Below are positions 21,842-31,850 of a DNA stretch of 64,000 bases, piece by piece (the first letter of the stretch is position 1; every line of letters begins with the position of its first letter). A program made the position numbers and the translations under genes. The notes under the pieces are model-generated. The model ran no database searches. It was not told the origin of the DNA and saw only the letters and a program-made list of their open reading frames with translations. This DNA comes from Cryptomeria japonica (taxonomy: Eukaryota > Streptophyta > Pinopsida > Cupressales > Cupressaceae): assembly GCF_030272615.1 (NCBI RefSeq), contig NC_081408.1, forward strand, positions 305,903,450 through 305,967,449, given 5' to 3'.

Positions 21842-23176
21842 GATATTTAATCTTAGGAATCATGTTTTCTGTGAACATATCCACTTGCTCTGTTTCTGGG
21901 ATAATTGTCTTACACCTCCTATAGAGAGACCTCCATCATTGTATGAAGGATGCAAATGTTTCATTCTTGAATTGTTTCGCGGCACACAAGTCCATCAAAG
22001 TAACTGGGGTTTCAATGTTATGCGAGAAATTTGCAATAAAATGTTCAGCTAATTCTCCCCATGATGTGATGGTTGGTGGTAAATGTGAAAACCACTCTAA
22101 GGTTGCCCCCCCCAGACTTTTAGGAAATAGTCTCATTAAGTAAGTGTCTTATGTTGCAACCTCTATACATGCCGTTAAAAACTCTCTAATGTGGTCTCTA
22201 GGATTACCCTTCCCTCAATATCTATCAAATTTTGGCGTTTCAAAATGTGGTGGGAATGACGACATGTACAATGTGTGATAAAAGGATAAGGACGCAAGTC
22301 CTGCATTGTGTAGCTCTTTTTATCATTACTAGTTTGCATGGTCGTCACTTGTTGTTGCAAATTCTGTAATTGTTGTGTCAAAATATCTGTTTGGGTCAAA
22401 GGTACACTTTGTGTCTGTGTATGTCCCACAAAAGGATTCGTGGTTGCATAACTAGGAGGTTGTTGGAAGGTACCATTATTATGATTTTGTGTGTTGTACG
22501 TTCCACTAGGTATCGTGAAATAAGTGATATGCGAACCCATAGCTATTTGAGTTGTACTTGTTGTATTGGTAAGACCTAGATTTGCATTTTGGTGACTATA
22601 TGTTGATCCTATAGAATAGGAAACCAGAGGTTGGGTTGCACTTGTTGCCTGAGGAATCCGTGTTTGAACAGGTGCTGAGACACTTGATATTATCAGCATG
22701 CTCTGTGTTGGTACACTAAACTTTATTGCTAAAGATGATGCACTTGTTTGAAAGTTTGCATTTGTACTGACATTTATTTTCATTGGTGCATTCTGAGGAA
22801 AATTGGAGGTAGTTGCTTGCATTTGTGTTATGGGCGGTGTTTGACTATTATCTTGACCTAAAGTTTTTCCTAGTGGTAAGATTTTTGAGACATCAAAATC
22901 TTCAGGTAGTTTTGCTCCATTTTGTAATAGCAACAAGAGATATTTGTCCCTATCATTATGTATAAGTGCATCTAAGATCATAAGGACATGTGGATCTTGT
23001 TGAGATGACTCAATTTCTTCTTTTTTTAAATGTTGTTGTAATTCATTTAGGGTAGACATTGTCTGAGAACCTGATTGTTGACTAGTTGATATGTCCATAT
23101 TCCAAGTTGGATTTACAGACTGGTTGTTGTTTGGGTCCATTATACCTTTTACCTTTTGTGACCTTGTGACGGGCAT
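21842..23176 (-). pseudogene. E2 gag, segment right of the E3 insertion
   Basis: The N-terminal part, from an ATG at 23176, is Gln/Ser/Thr-rich (MPVTRSQKVKGIMDPNNNQS). The gag core follows: PHFETPKFDRY and RDHIREFLTACIEVAT, then MRLFPKSLGGATLEWFSHLP and ITSWGELAEHFIANFS, close to the common plant gypsy gag motif (L.L.GAA..W...L). A frameshift near 22285 and TGA codons (for instance at 21936-21938 where Arg is likely) break it. Continues without shift into 9475-9126 once E3 is removed. Confidence 0.85.
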
Positions 23177-23271
23177 TTAAGACTACTATACAAGGGTGGT
23201 TTTATGCAAGATGATGACTAATGCTAGACTCTAGATGTAGGTATGAGGTATGCAAAACTAGATTAGACTCT

Positions 23272-23553
23272 CTATTGGGGATTTTGATGTGAGACTTGTT
23301 GAGTATTTTGGGATTTCTGTAATGCAAATTTTTCCATGTCTTCTCTTAGACGTTCAACAAGAATTTCTCTATCAATCCTATGAGCAATTTTATACTCGAT
23401 ATTTATCTCGTACTCGACTCCTATATACTGGGGTGTGTTTCTCCTTGAGTCCCAGGCTAAGTTAGCTAGACCATCAATAATTTCTCGCTGACCACCGTTT
23501 GGCACTAGATTAGGTTGCTTGAAGGGGAGCAAACCATCACCTGGGAGACCCAT
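23272..23553 (-). CDS. Small ORF upstream of E2 gag, unknown function
   Basis: About 93 codons from ATG at 23553, directly upstream of gag and ending about 95 bp before its ATG. Contains LANLAWDSRRNTPQYIGVEY and a C-terminal charged stretch (REILVERLREDMEKFALQ). The frame stays open back to 24156 through the 42-bp repeat. Ogre-type Tat elements carry an extra ORF before gag; whether this is its homologue is unknown. It may also simply be an N-terminal gag fragment. Confidence 0.35.
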   Translation of the reverse strand: MGLPGDGLLPFKQPNLVPNGGQREIIDGLANLAWDSRRNTPQYIGVEYEINIEYKIAHRIDREILVERLREDMEKFALQKSQNTQQVSHQNPQ

Positions 23554-23645
23554 TAAGATGCATGTTATGACTTTGTAGGATGAATATGTAAATGATGACG
23601 AACTAAGGCAGACGTATATGAAGTCTAGATGTAGACATATATGAG

Positions 23646-23898
23646 GATGATAATGAGGACGTAAAATAGAGATTATGCAAGGACTAAGGATGATAATAAG
23701 GACATAAATGAGGACTATGCAAAGAGTAAGGATGATAATAAAGACGTAAACGAGGACTATGTAAGGACTAAGGACGATAGTAAGGACGTAAATGAGGACT
23801 ATGCAAAGACTAAGGATGATAATAAATACGTAAATGAGGACTATGCAAGGACTAAGGATGATAGTAAGGATGTAGATGAGGACTATGCAAGGACTTCC
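23646..23898. repeat. Six-copy 42-bp tandem repeat in E2 leader
   Basis: Copies begin at 23646, 23689, 23731, 23773, 23815 and 23857 with a core GATGATAATAAGGAC...TATGCAAGGACTAAG. 42 is a multiple of three, so frames persist: the minus strand gives 14-residue hydrophobic units (ILSPCIVLIYVLTI), the plus strand gives acidic units (DDNKDVNEDYARTK). Whether either is translated is unknown. Confidence 0.9.
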
Positions 23899-24894
23899 TA
23901 TGGTCACAAGTGTGTAGAAATTTGAGTTTGCTGGACTGTCTGATGTTTCAAAATGGACTTCGTTTTCAGTAATTCTGTGTGTGGGACAAGTTTTGTGGTT
24001 TTCCAAGTCTGAGAACAATTGTTTGGAGGTATATATAGCTAATTGAACTGGTTTTTCAAACACTGAGAATTTAGAGATATGCAGGATAGGGCCTAAAATA
24101 GCCCAAAGAACTGACTCAATACTGGTCTGATACAACGATACATAAAACAAGCACAAAATACAATCTTAGGCTGTAAAGTGGACACCATTCAATGAGACCC
24201 TTATGAAATACCCAAATAAAATGAACAGATAGAGAGTCTGGCAACACTAACTCCACTCGATGACACACACTTCTCGGGCATGCCAGTCTCTTACCCCAAA
24301 GATCCAAAGATCTTATAACCGAGGGATATCTGTATCATAATGCAAGGTACATGAAGGGTATTTATGGGGTGCGATCCGCACTCCCAGAATCACTGAATGT
24401 AGGGTTTTGGGATACTAAGTTGGTTCTTATTGTAAAATTTTGAGGGGTCTCGATCCAACAATGGATTCTCAGAGCAAGTCACTAAAGACTTTAGTTGAGC
24501 TTATCGGTGCAGGGAAGGACCCCACATATGTCGATTTCACTCAACACTCTAGCCGCCTGACCAGTATATTTATATAGCGGCTCGAAAAACCCGCTTGAGA
24601 GTGCGCTGGGAGAGATGATATCCCCAACGCATCCCAATTCGAAGTATCTCTGTGGGGTGATGAAATCCCCAGTCAAAGATACCCCTCACTACATGGAATA
24701 AAATAAAATTGGGTGTCGTTGTCACCTCCTTCCTTTCTCCCAAGACCCCGAAGGTGGGTGGAAAGTTAGTTAATGCAACAGTAGGTCCACCCCAAACACG
24801 ATAAAAATTCTTTCCCTTAAGAAAACCAAATGTGATTTAATCTAATGCAGCCTGATTCACATTCATTTAAAATCCCAAATTGAGGTGTTGAATA

Positions 24895-25125
24895 CGCATT
24901 TGCATGTCCATTTTAAACACCAAATTGAAATGTGAAGGCATGCATGTCAATTTTAACCATTGTTGATTTTAAGTCCAAATCGAAGTGTTATACATGCATG
25001 TCAATTTTAACCAATGTTAATTTTAAGTACCAAAAGATGAAGTGTGAGATTATGCATGCATGTCCATTTTAACCATTGTTGATTTTAAGCACCAAAAGAT
25101 GAAGCGTGAGATTATGAGTGCAATT
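24895..25125. repeat. Degenerate tandem repeat (~50-65 bp)
   Basis: Four degenerate copies around TGCATGTCCATTTTAA followed by ATTGTTGATTTTAAG and CCAAA-GAAGTGT. Part of the E2 leader. Confidence 0.7.
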
Positions 25126-25244
25126 GATCTAATACTAATCCTATCCTTTCTGTAAATTAGCCATAGGTTGCAAACAAATGATTAGCAGTAAAATCAAATC
25201 AACAGAAAATAGAGAATCAAAAATTGACAGAAGTGTATGCGTGA

Positions 25245-25380
25245 TTATACTTGCCCGATTGTGTGACTCTGGATAAGCAACTGCGTAATTTTGTAATATC
25301 GAATGTGTGATTCTAGCATAGCGATTACGTGACTTTAATAGGTCGATTGCGTAACATGATAACATGACGATTGCGTGACA
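25245..25380. repeat. GCGATTGCGTGA degenerate repeat, first cluster
   Basis: Variants of CGATTGCGTGA recur every 20-30 bp (for example GATTGTGTGACT, GATTACGTGACT, GATTGCGTAACA, GATTGCGTGACA). A second cluster lies at 25795-25970. Confidence 0.75.
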
Positions 25381-25794
25381 CACAGGAAGATAACACAAAA
25401 AAAATAAAATTGAAACTAAACCTGATCAGAAACCTGCAAAACCAATTGTGAGGCCCTAGCTAGATCTCTCATCATCCATTCAATGTTAATTAAATCATAT
25501 TTAACTTGATATGACAGAACTAAGATGTTGTTTTTATCAAAGGCTGGTTGATCTTCCCAATCTTGTATCTGCTTTGAGAACCCTTTGATAGCGTTTGGCC
25601 TATCTTCTTTGTTCCTTTGTCCTTCTGGCACCTGAAATCTTGAATTGTACCTTACGTGCCATAAACCATTAAAACAAAAACATGCAATAAAAATAATTTG
25701 TTTCTAGATTTACTCAATTTCATGCAGAATTAAACAGATCAAAGAATAGAAAAGGAATAAAATTAAAATTATTAGAACATAAAGATTCAAAACG

Positions 25795-25970
25795 AATGTG
25801 TGACGATATTAGAGTGATCGCGTGATCCTATAAGGGCAATTGCGTGATCCTGTAAGGGCGATTGCGTGATGGGTTCTGCACGAATGCATAACCCTGTCTG
25901 GTCGATTGCGTAGATCTATCTATGTGATTGCGTGATGATATAATCATGAATGCGTGACGAAGAGGTCCAT
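25795..25970. repeat. GCGATTGCGTGA degenerate repeat, second cluster
   Basis: At least seven variants, including GATCGCGTGATC, AATTGCGTGATC, GATTGCGTGATG and GATTGCGTAGAT. Separated from the first cluster by about 400 bp without the motif. Confidence 0.75.
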
Positions 25971-26061
25971 CTTGAAATCAGTGCAAAACCTGCAAAAAAG
26001 GAAAAAATCCATACAATCTGCAAAAACAACACAGAAAACAGAGAAGGTTAATTAGCTATTG

Positions 26062-26079
26062 TTCACGCTGGGTTCACCA
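26062..26079 (-). other. Primer-binding site of E2
   Basis: Minus strand TGGTGAACCCAGCGTGAA starts three bases after the LTR end (CACA at 26083). The TGG start fits a tRNA CCA end; the tRNA species is not identified by eye. Confidence 0.65.
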
Positions 26080-26082
26080 AAA

Positions 26083-27298
26083 TGTGCTATGCTCAAATAC
26101 TTCATTGCTAAATAGGAAATAAGGACAATCACAAATTCCTTAACTATCTAAGCAATTCAAACATAAAACTAATGAAATAATGCAATTAAGAAATAGGAAT
26201 GTAAAATATATTAATCAAAACTCCCTATTCCATGATCGCATATGGCTTCCATTGCTCTTCTTCTCTCTGTGGTATGACGGCTCTAAGATATTGCACTGGC
26301 AACTTGCAATTGACACAAAGATTCAAAGTTCGTGATCTAGAGGAACTTTGAGGATTGAATGCTCAATTTATAGATTTTTGGATGAGATTGATTGAAAGGT
26401 GGAACAAATTGATCAAGAGGTTGAACTCAGGTGAGCTCACATGCTGATTGATAGTTGAACTGCTGACTTGGAGGTGAAACATAATAGATTGAATAGATTA
26501 ATTGAGTCAACTAATTGAGAAAAAGCTAACTGAAAGAAGAAAAGGAATGATTGGAAGAAATAAAGAAGATGACAAAGCTAACTAGAAGATGAAAATAGAG
26601 TCTGGAGAGATAAATGATTTAATTAATTAATTGATTTAATTAATTAATTTAGCATGTGCTTGCACTTTAACTTAGATTTTCAATTTAATATTTGCATGAA
26701 ATTTAATTCAAATAATTAAATTTATTTTAAATTCAATTTAGTATCTGAATATATTTAGAACTTGACTTTGATTTTCAATTTGGTTTTTGAAATCATGCAC
26801 ATGTATTTGAATTTGGAAGAAATTAGAAGAATATGAAATCAAATGAAATTAGAATTTGGGGATTTGGAAATGGAAGAATTAATTAGTTAATTAAATAATT
26901 TAAAGAAACTATTTAATTATGTAGAAATAGAATTTTATTAAATAATAAAGATTATTTAAATTAAAGGATTAAATTATAATTAATTAAATAATAAATATTT
27001 AATAAATATTTAGAAAAGGGTTAATGACTAGATGATTAGAGATAGAAATAGAGAATATAATTATTTAAATAAGAAAGATTATTTAAATTGGGGAATTAAT
27101 CAGAATTAATTAAATAAAAAATATTTAATTAATATTTTAAAAATGGTTAAAATGATTAAATGATGATAGAATAGGAAATAGAATAATCAGTAAGATGATG
27201 AGGAAATATGAAATTAGAAGAAGAAGATTAATTAACTTAATTAAATAATTAAATAATTATTTAATCAATTAGATGAATAATTAGTACATGATGAGACA
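26083..27298 (-). mobile_element. 5' LTR of E2 (1216 bp)
   Basis: On the minus strand runs from TGTCTCATCATG (27298) to CATAGCACA (26083), followed by the primer-binding site. AT-rich first half, TATA box at 26372-26365. Its partner LTR is not in the window. The outer border is where the sequence becomes SAUR-spacer sequence. Confidence 0.65.
26365..26372 (-). promoter_or_regulatory. TATA box of E2 LTR
   Basis: TATAAATT on the minus strand, about 290 bp before the LTR end, a usual position for the U3/R boundary. Confidence 0.55.
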
Positions 27299-27380
27299 TT
27301 TTTTGGTGTTACCATATTTATTATGTTATTTGTTATCAGTCTCAATCCTATAATCTTAACATAATTAATATTTATTAGTT
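27299..27380. other. Host spacer between E2 and the next insert
   Basis: Matches the spacer modules at about 32960-33020 and 43190-43260 (CATATTTATTATG...CTCAATCC...ACATAATTAATATTTATTAGTT). It marks the right border of E2. Confidence 0.7.
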
Positions 27381-28752
27381 TTGATTAGATTAAATCGGGA
27401 GAGGTCTAAACCATTACATAGCCGCTACTATGAATAATCCCAAGGACTCACAAGAGTGAGATGCTAAAACCAGAGCATGCTAGCTGCCAAAAAAGAACAT
27501 AACCTATCAGAGACCCAAAACCAAACATCACTAATCCCAAAGACTAGACTAGACTAAACAAACTAAAAAACAAAAAACCAATAGACACACTCCAATTGAA
27601 GACACAAACCAATGGCCTACCTAGTGGGGAGCTTCTTATTTTTCCAATCTTGTCTCATCACTTTCACTTTGTTAGAGGAGAGCCTCTTGTTTGAACCTTT
27701 ACTAGAATAAATAGTAGGTGACTCAGGGGTAGTTTTCACCCTAGACACTAACGACTCTAAACCAGTAGTAGGGGAGGAATCCAAATAATGCTTATTTCTT
27801 GCACCTCGTATCGATTTTGTTTGAATGGCCTATAGAGCTGTAAAATTATTTTTGGACATTTCATTATTTCGAGTAATCATTTCCTCCATTTTACTTTTTA
27901 GGGACACTTGGTTGTCTTGTGGAACCTTAATTGCCTTCATTGTCTCCTTCTTTTCTTCCTTCTGGTCTATCTTACCACAGAGCCCCTTCAATCCATCCTC
28001 CATTCCTTCCCACCTTTCAATCTTTTTAGCTAAATTGTTGGTCACTACCCAAACCCTTTGGCCTTTATCGTCCATTAACTAGCTTGAAACTATAGAATCC
28101 GCTTTTGTGAGGGCCTCGAATCTGTTAATTTTCTTTTTTGCCACCTTTTGTTGCCCCATAAGACAACAAATTATAGCCCCCTAATTATTGTAGCCATCAC
28201 AAAGTTCATTAACCTTATTTGTAAAGGTAGGCAAGTCTCATTTTGTTAGTGAATTTGCGGGTCAAGGGGGAGGGGAGCCAAATGAGGGGTAAAAGGGGTG
28301 ACAACATTATTAACTGGGTTGTCTAGGGTCCACTTAGATGCAGTATAGTACGCGGAAGCATAGTCTTCATAATTGTTCTCCTCTACCTCCGGCTCTTCAA
28401 CAATGCATTCAATAATGGGGGATTGGGGGGTTCTTGGATTTGGCCATCCTACTGGGTTTAAACCAGGTAGGGGTCCCTTTGGGGTTGCTAGTAGAAATGA
28501 CATCTTTACTGTCTAGAAAATCTGGCAACTTAACACACAGAGTGGGACCACAGGGATTACAAGCTGACCCAAAAGTGGGGGTTAAATTCAGGTGGAAATT
28601 ATATAGAAGCAAAATAAGCCCTTGGTGCAAAAAGACAATAAGGGAAATTCATCTTCACACCATACCTCAAATGGTTAAACACAGGGAAAAGTTGAGAATG
28701 GAACCATTTAAATCTCTCCTCTAAAGTGATGAACCTCTTGAAATCCTCCTTG
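27381..28752 (-). mobile_element. Target-primed (LINE-like) insert without RT, 15-bp target duplication
   Basis: Interrupts a spacer module that is continuous elsewhere. Flanked by 27366-27380 (TAATATTTATTAGTT) and 28753-28767 (TAATATTTATCAGTT), a 15-bp duplication with one mismatch, typical of target-primed reverse transcription. The minus-strand 3' end reads GATTTAATCTAATCAA. It encodes coiled-coil and acidic frames but no RT, so it is a non-autonomous LINE derivative or a retroposed gene copy. Confidence 0.65.
27830..28503 (-). pseudogene. Cargo of the insert: Pro/acidic and coiled-coil fragments, unknown
   Basis: Two minus-strand frames: 28503-28246 (Pro-rich start, then VEEPEVEENNYEDYASAYY) and 28075-27830 (VWVVTNNLAKKIERWE, then KMEEMITRNNEMSKNN, a coiled-coil-like stretch). 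Stops and frame changes separate them. No family is recognised. Similar composition (acidic then coiled-coil) is seen at 37936-39100, but homology is not shown. Confidence 0.4.
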
Positions 28753-28959
28753 TAATATTTATCAGTTATTTTAAATGAAAGTTTAATAACAAGATTTTAT
28801 TCAAAATAGAAAACTATGTAGACTTATTGATTTGGTATTTTATAGAATGTTTTCTGTGTGCAACGTTAAGACAATATATTTTCTTAAATTGTAGAACATG
28901 ATATTCATTCAATTATACTTTTAAATCTTATTTTTTATTTTATAATTGACTACAATTTA

Positions 28960-29185
28960 ATTATTAATGTTCAGAGGCATTCTACAATGGTAGTAAGGAG
29001 TAAATTTAACAAGCCATTTAGTCACAATATTAATTATTAATGTTCAGAGGCATTCTACAATGATAGCAAGGAGTAAAGTTGGCAAGCCATTTAGTCACAA
29101 CATTAATTATTAATGTTCAGAAACATTCTACAATGACAGCAAGGAGTAAATTTGGCAGAACATTTAGTCACAATATTAATATATA
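28960..29185. repeat. Three-copy 73-bp tandem repeat upstream of SAUR1
   Basis: Copies share ATTAATTATTAATGTTCAGAG, CATTCTACAATG and AAGGAGTAAA...CATTTAGTCACAA; the CTACAA anchor recurs at 28982, 29055 and 29128. In the other SAUR units the same sequence is present once. Confidence 0.85.
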
Positions 29186-29374
29186 CTATTTTCTAAATAA
29201 GAAATCTACTCTTTATACTTTTAGATAGCTTCAAGATATCTATACTAATATATCTCTGACACAAATATATATAGAAAGTAATAACTTGATATAAAGATTC
29301 AGGTGTCTAACATTTAATAACAATTTAAAACTTCATTTAAACATTCTGTGTAATTAATGACAATTTTCTACTGC

Positions 29375-29768
29375 TTAGGAAACTTCCTCGTAAGTCCCAA
29401 CACCAACAGAGAATTAATTGCGCCAGCTGAGGATTCGCCAATGTTTACTTAATTTAGCAGAGAAGTACGTAAAAGTACAGGTATGAATGGCTCACATGCA
29501 CTGGAAATAAAAATATATTTTGAAAGGGATAGACTGAGAAACCCCAAAGCACATGGGCGTCTCAGGCCCAAATAATGTCTTCCAACTATCAAAACTAAGG
29601 AAACGCGGAGGAATATCAAACAACTGCTCTTCTGTCAAACACTATGCCTTTATTTTTGAAACGCGGTGTTCTCCATCTTATATAATTTCACAGACCAACT
29701 TCATATTCTCACTCAACTGTTCCTTACTTCATCTGTTTTATTGATCTCACTTTGCAGATTTGTGTACC
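29375..29768 (+). promoter_or_regulatory. SAUR1 promoter block
   Basis: About 400 bp shared with the other SAUR units. In order: GGAAACTTCCTC (inverted repeat), AGAGAATTAATTG, CCAGCTGAGGATTC, AAGTACGTAAAAGTACAGG, GCACATGGG, AACGCGGAGGAA, TATA box 29679-29685 (90 bp before the ATG). Contains TGTCTT in AATAATGTCTTCC, a TGTCNN-type core of auxin response elements; I noticed no canonical TGTCTC. Confidence 0.6.
29679..29685 (+). promoter_or_regulatory. TATA box of SAUR1
   Basis: TATATAA within CTTATATAATTTCACAGA, conserved in all four SAUR units at the same distance (90-91 bp) from the ATG. Confidence 0.75.
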
Positions 29769-30158
29769 ATGTCAATTCTCTCACGGTGCCTTCGCCTGCG
29801 CAGCCCAAATTCTGTGGACTACCAAGTTTTGGGCAGTGATCGTCGGAATGGGAAGAGCTTAAAAAGGCGGCGCCTTGTAAAAAATGCAGAACGATTGAAG
29901 AAGATATTGTATAAGTGGGTTAGTGATGATATTCCCAGGGGTTATGTGGCGGTGCGTGTGGGAAAGGAGAATGAGCTCACTCGATTTGTGATACCCATTT
30001 TCTTGTTAAATCATCCGCTTTTTATGGATTTACTCGAAGAAGCCCAAGATGAATTTGGTTTCGTCCAAGAGGGGATTCTGAGAGTACCTTGTTCTCCTCA
30101 GGAGTTTGTACAGGCAAAGAATCTCATTTTACTGAGTAGCAATTCTAAAAGAATTTGA
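29769..30158 (+). CDS. SAUR1: small auxin-up RNA family protein, 129 aa
   Basis: Intronless frame with a basic N-terminus (MSILSRCLRLRSPNSVDYQV) and a SAUR domain at about residues 50-115: DDIPRGYVAVRVG, TRFVIPIFLLNHPLFMDLL, EEAQDEFGF, then ILRVPCSPQEF, the family signature. SAUR proteins are short-lived plant proteins; many inhibit PP2C.D phosphatases and so activate plasma membrane proton pumps and cell expansion. The first in-frame ATG follows a TATA box by 90 bp; the frame is also open a few codons upstream but without ATG. It is the most diverged of the four (for example GYVAV and DLLEE). Confidence 0.9.
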   Translation: MSILSRCLRLRSPNSVDYQVLGSDRRNGKSLKRRRLVKNAERLKKILYKWVSDDIPRGYVAVRVGKENELTRFVIPIFLLNHPLFMDLLEEAQDEFGFVQEGILRVPCSPQEFVQAKNLILLSSNSKRI

Positions 30159-31309
30159 AATAATGGTGTATGAGGAATTGTATCTTTGGTTCCTGTAACT
30201 TTTTCTGTACAAGTACAAGGAAAAGCTTGTATTTTGGACTAGTCGAAACAAAACCGACTAAAGAAATTCTATTCATTTTATATATACAATTTTTATTCAA
30301 CCGGCTCGCCAAACTGCTGGCTATTTATGTAGCAGAGATCTCTGTTTTACCAAATCTAATTATGGTCCGTGTTTTCATTTACTTTATGACAAAATAGAAT
30401 TCATTCGTGTCAAAGATTTCAATTTTCTGGAGCAAGAAGATCCAGAATGTGTTTAGCACAGGAGATAATTGCATGGTAGAATTTGAACGAGTAAGTTGCT
30501 GTTCGTTATGTAGAGTGCAATACGTATGTGGTAAGCATTAGAGAGTGCAATAGTAGTTTTCAAAATCTTGTGTGTTGTTACTAAATGTATTTCTTTTTCT
30601 GAATCTTGCCATCACTTATTTATAAGAATAGAGAATGCAAAGTGATTAACATGTGATGTAAAATAAATGAATAACGAACAGCGTGAAACAGCGACTATAA
30701 ATTTGAATAAGTGAAACTTTTTCTTTATGAAATAGATCTCTATAGATCAAAGGAAATGGATACTAGTTTATCTTTAAGAAAATCTACTACCTAAACTATT
30801 AAAATTAGGGAACAAAGTATAAGCTAAGATAAGGTTTTATGTGAGGGGTTTTCAACTTTTATTTTTGAGTAAGATGAGGTCTCATGAAGAAGTAAAAAAA
30901 TTGCTATGGGATTATTTAGAATCTTTTTCAGAAAAATAGTAGCCTCTACATTTTAGATCTGTATATTTAAGTAGGTGCAAATGGGGTGGGGCTAGAAATT
31001 GCCTCACCAACTTAGGAATTTAATTTGCCACTTACTAAACATCTAAAAGTTTACTCGCCAAAACAAAATTTAAGAGAGAAGATTCAAAATTTTAGAGAGA
31101 AATTCAAAATTTTAGAGGGAAAATAAAATTTATTTTATTTCTTTTTTACCTTTGCATGTCCACAAGACACCGACTTCCTTAAATTTGGGAGCTTAAACTT
31201 TTAGGCATACTAAATTCATGGGATCACTAGATTTAAAATATTCCTAAAAAATCTTAGCAACTTCTGCTGAATTGTTTTAGGAAGCCCCCCTCCATGGGAC
31301 CTTACCCTA
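30159..31309. other. SAUR1 3' flank
   Basis: First ~550 bp are shared with the other SAUR units (GTACAAGGAAAAGCTTGTATTT, CTCGCCAAACTGCTGGCTATT, AATAAATGAATAACGAACA) and probably include the 3' UTR. The rest is AT-rich with no gene seen. Confidence 0.6.
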
Positions 31310-31850
31310 AGATTTTAAAGATATGAATCTTACATTAGCAAGAAGTCATTTGGGTAACCTCACCTTTTGTGAGGAAGTGTTTTCTATAGTGTATATCTTC
31401 TCAATCACTAAGAGCATTTGCCTTCTACTTTTTTAGGCGTAAAATTTGGAATTTTGTGTAGTTGAGATTGAAAACCATGCCTTGCTTGTAATATTATGAG
31501 AGTTGAACAGATGGATTTATCTTCACCCTCAGAAGGGGTCTATCTATGCATTAAAATGATGCAAGTGAGAAATGTGCATGTGACCATTTGGGTAACCTCA
31601 CCCATTGGGAGGCAAGTCTTATATATCATCTATAGGCTTTAGACCAATAAGAGAATTGTTTTCTATTTTTTGAGTACTACAATTTGGAACTTCATGTGGT
31701 CAAGATTGAAAACCACTCCTCGATGAAAAAATGGTGATAACTATGTAAGGGACTTTATCTTAACCCTCAAGAAGAACCCATCTATGGCATTGGAAAGATG
31801 CAAGTGAGAGATTAAATAGGTGGTCACCAACTAGAAATTTACTTGGCTGA
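31310..31850. repeat. ~238-bp tandem repeat, SAUR1 unit
   Basis: Two full copies plus a partial, anchored on CATTTGGGTAACCTCACC (about 31347 and 31588) and GATTGAAAACCA (about 31468 and 31706). Each carries a short inverted repeat, CCTCAC...GTGAGG-like. Equivalent arrays are at 36890-37400, 41620-42020 and 46080-46590. Confidence 0.75.

Larger units (their letters stand above)
23899..26061 (-). other. E2 leader between primer-binding site and the pre-gag ORF
   Basis: About 2.2 kb with no convincing gene. It holds three groups of short repeats (24895-25125, 25245-25380, 25795-25970). Short frames at 24116-24307, 24491-24676, 25141-25398 and 25416-25631 (minus) lack family features. Confidence 0.6.
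4491..27298 (-). mobile_element. E2: outer Ty3/gypsy (Tat-type) element, interrupted by E1 and E3
   Basis: Reading the minus strand from 27298: 5' LTR (26083-27298), primer-binding site (26062-26079), a long repeat-rich leader, a small ORF, gag (23176-21842), then E3 (9476-21836), then the rest of gag (9475-9126), zinc knuckle, protease, G-patch, RT/RNase H, and a second RNase H cut at 4491 by E1. RT-RNase H followed by a plant/archaeal-type RNase H is the hallmark of the Tat lineage. Integrase and 3' LTR must lie left of the window. The right border at 27298 abuts sequence shared with the SAUR spacers. Confidence 0.75.

Noticed and set aside
23646-25970. CRISPR-like spaced repeats
   Set aside because: Repeats are tandem or degenerate without unique spacers of constant length, in a plant retroelement.
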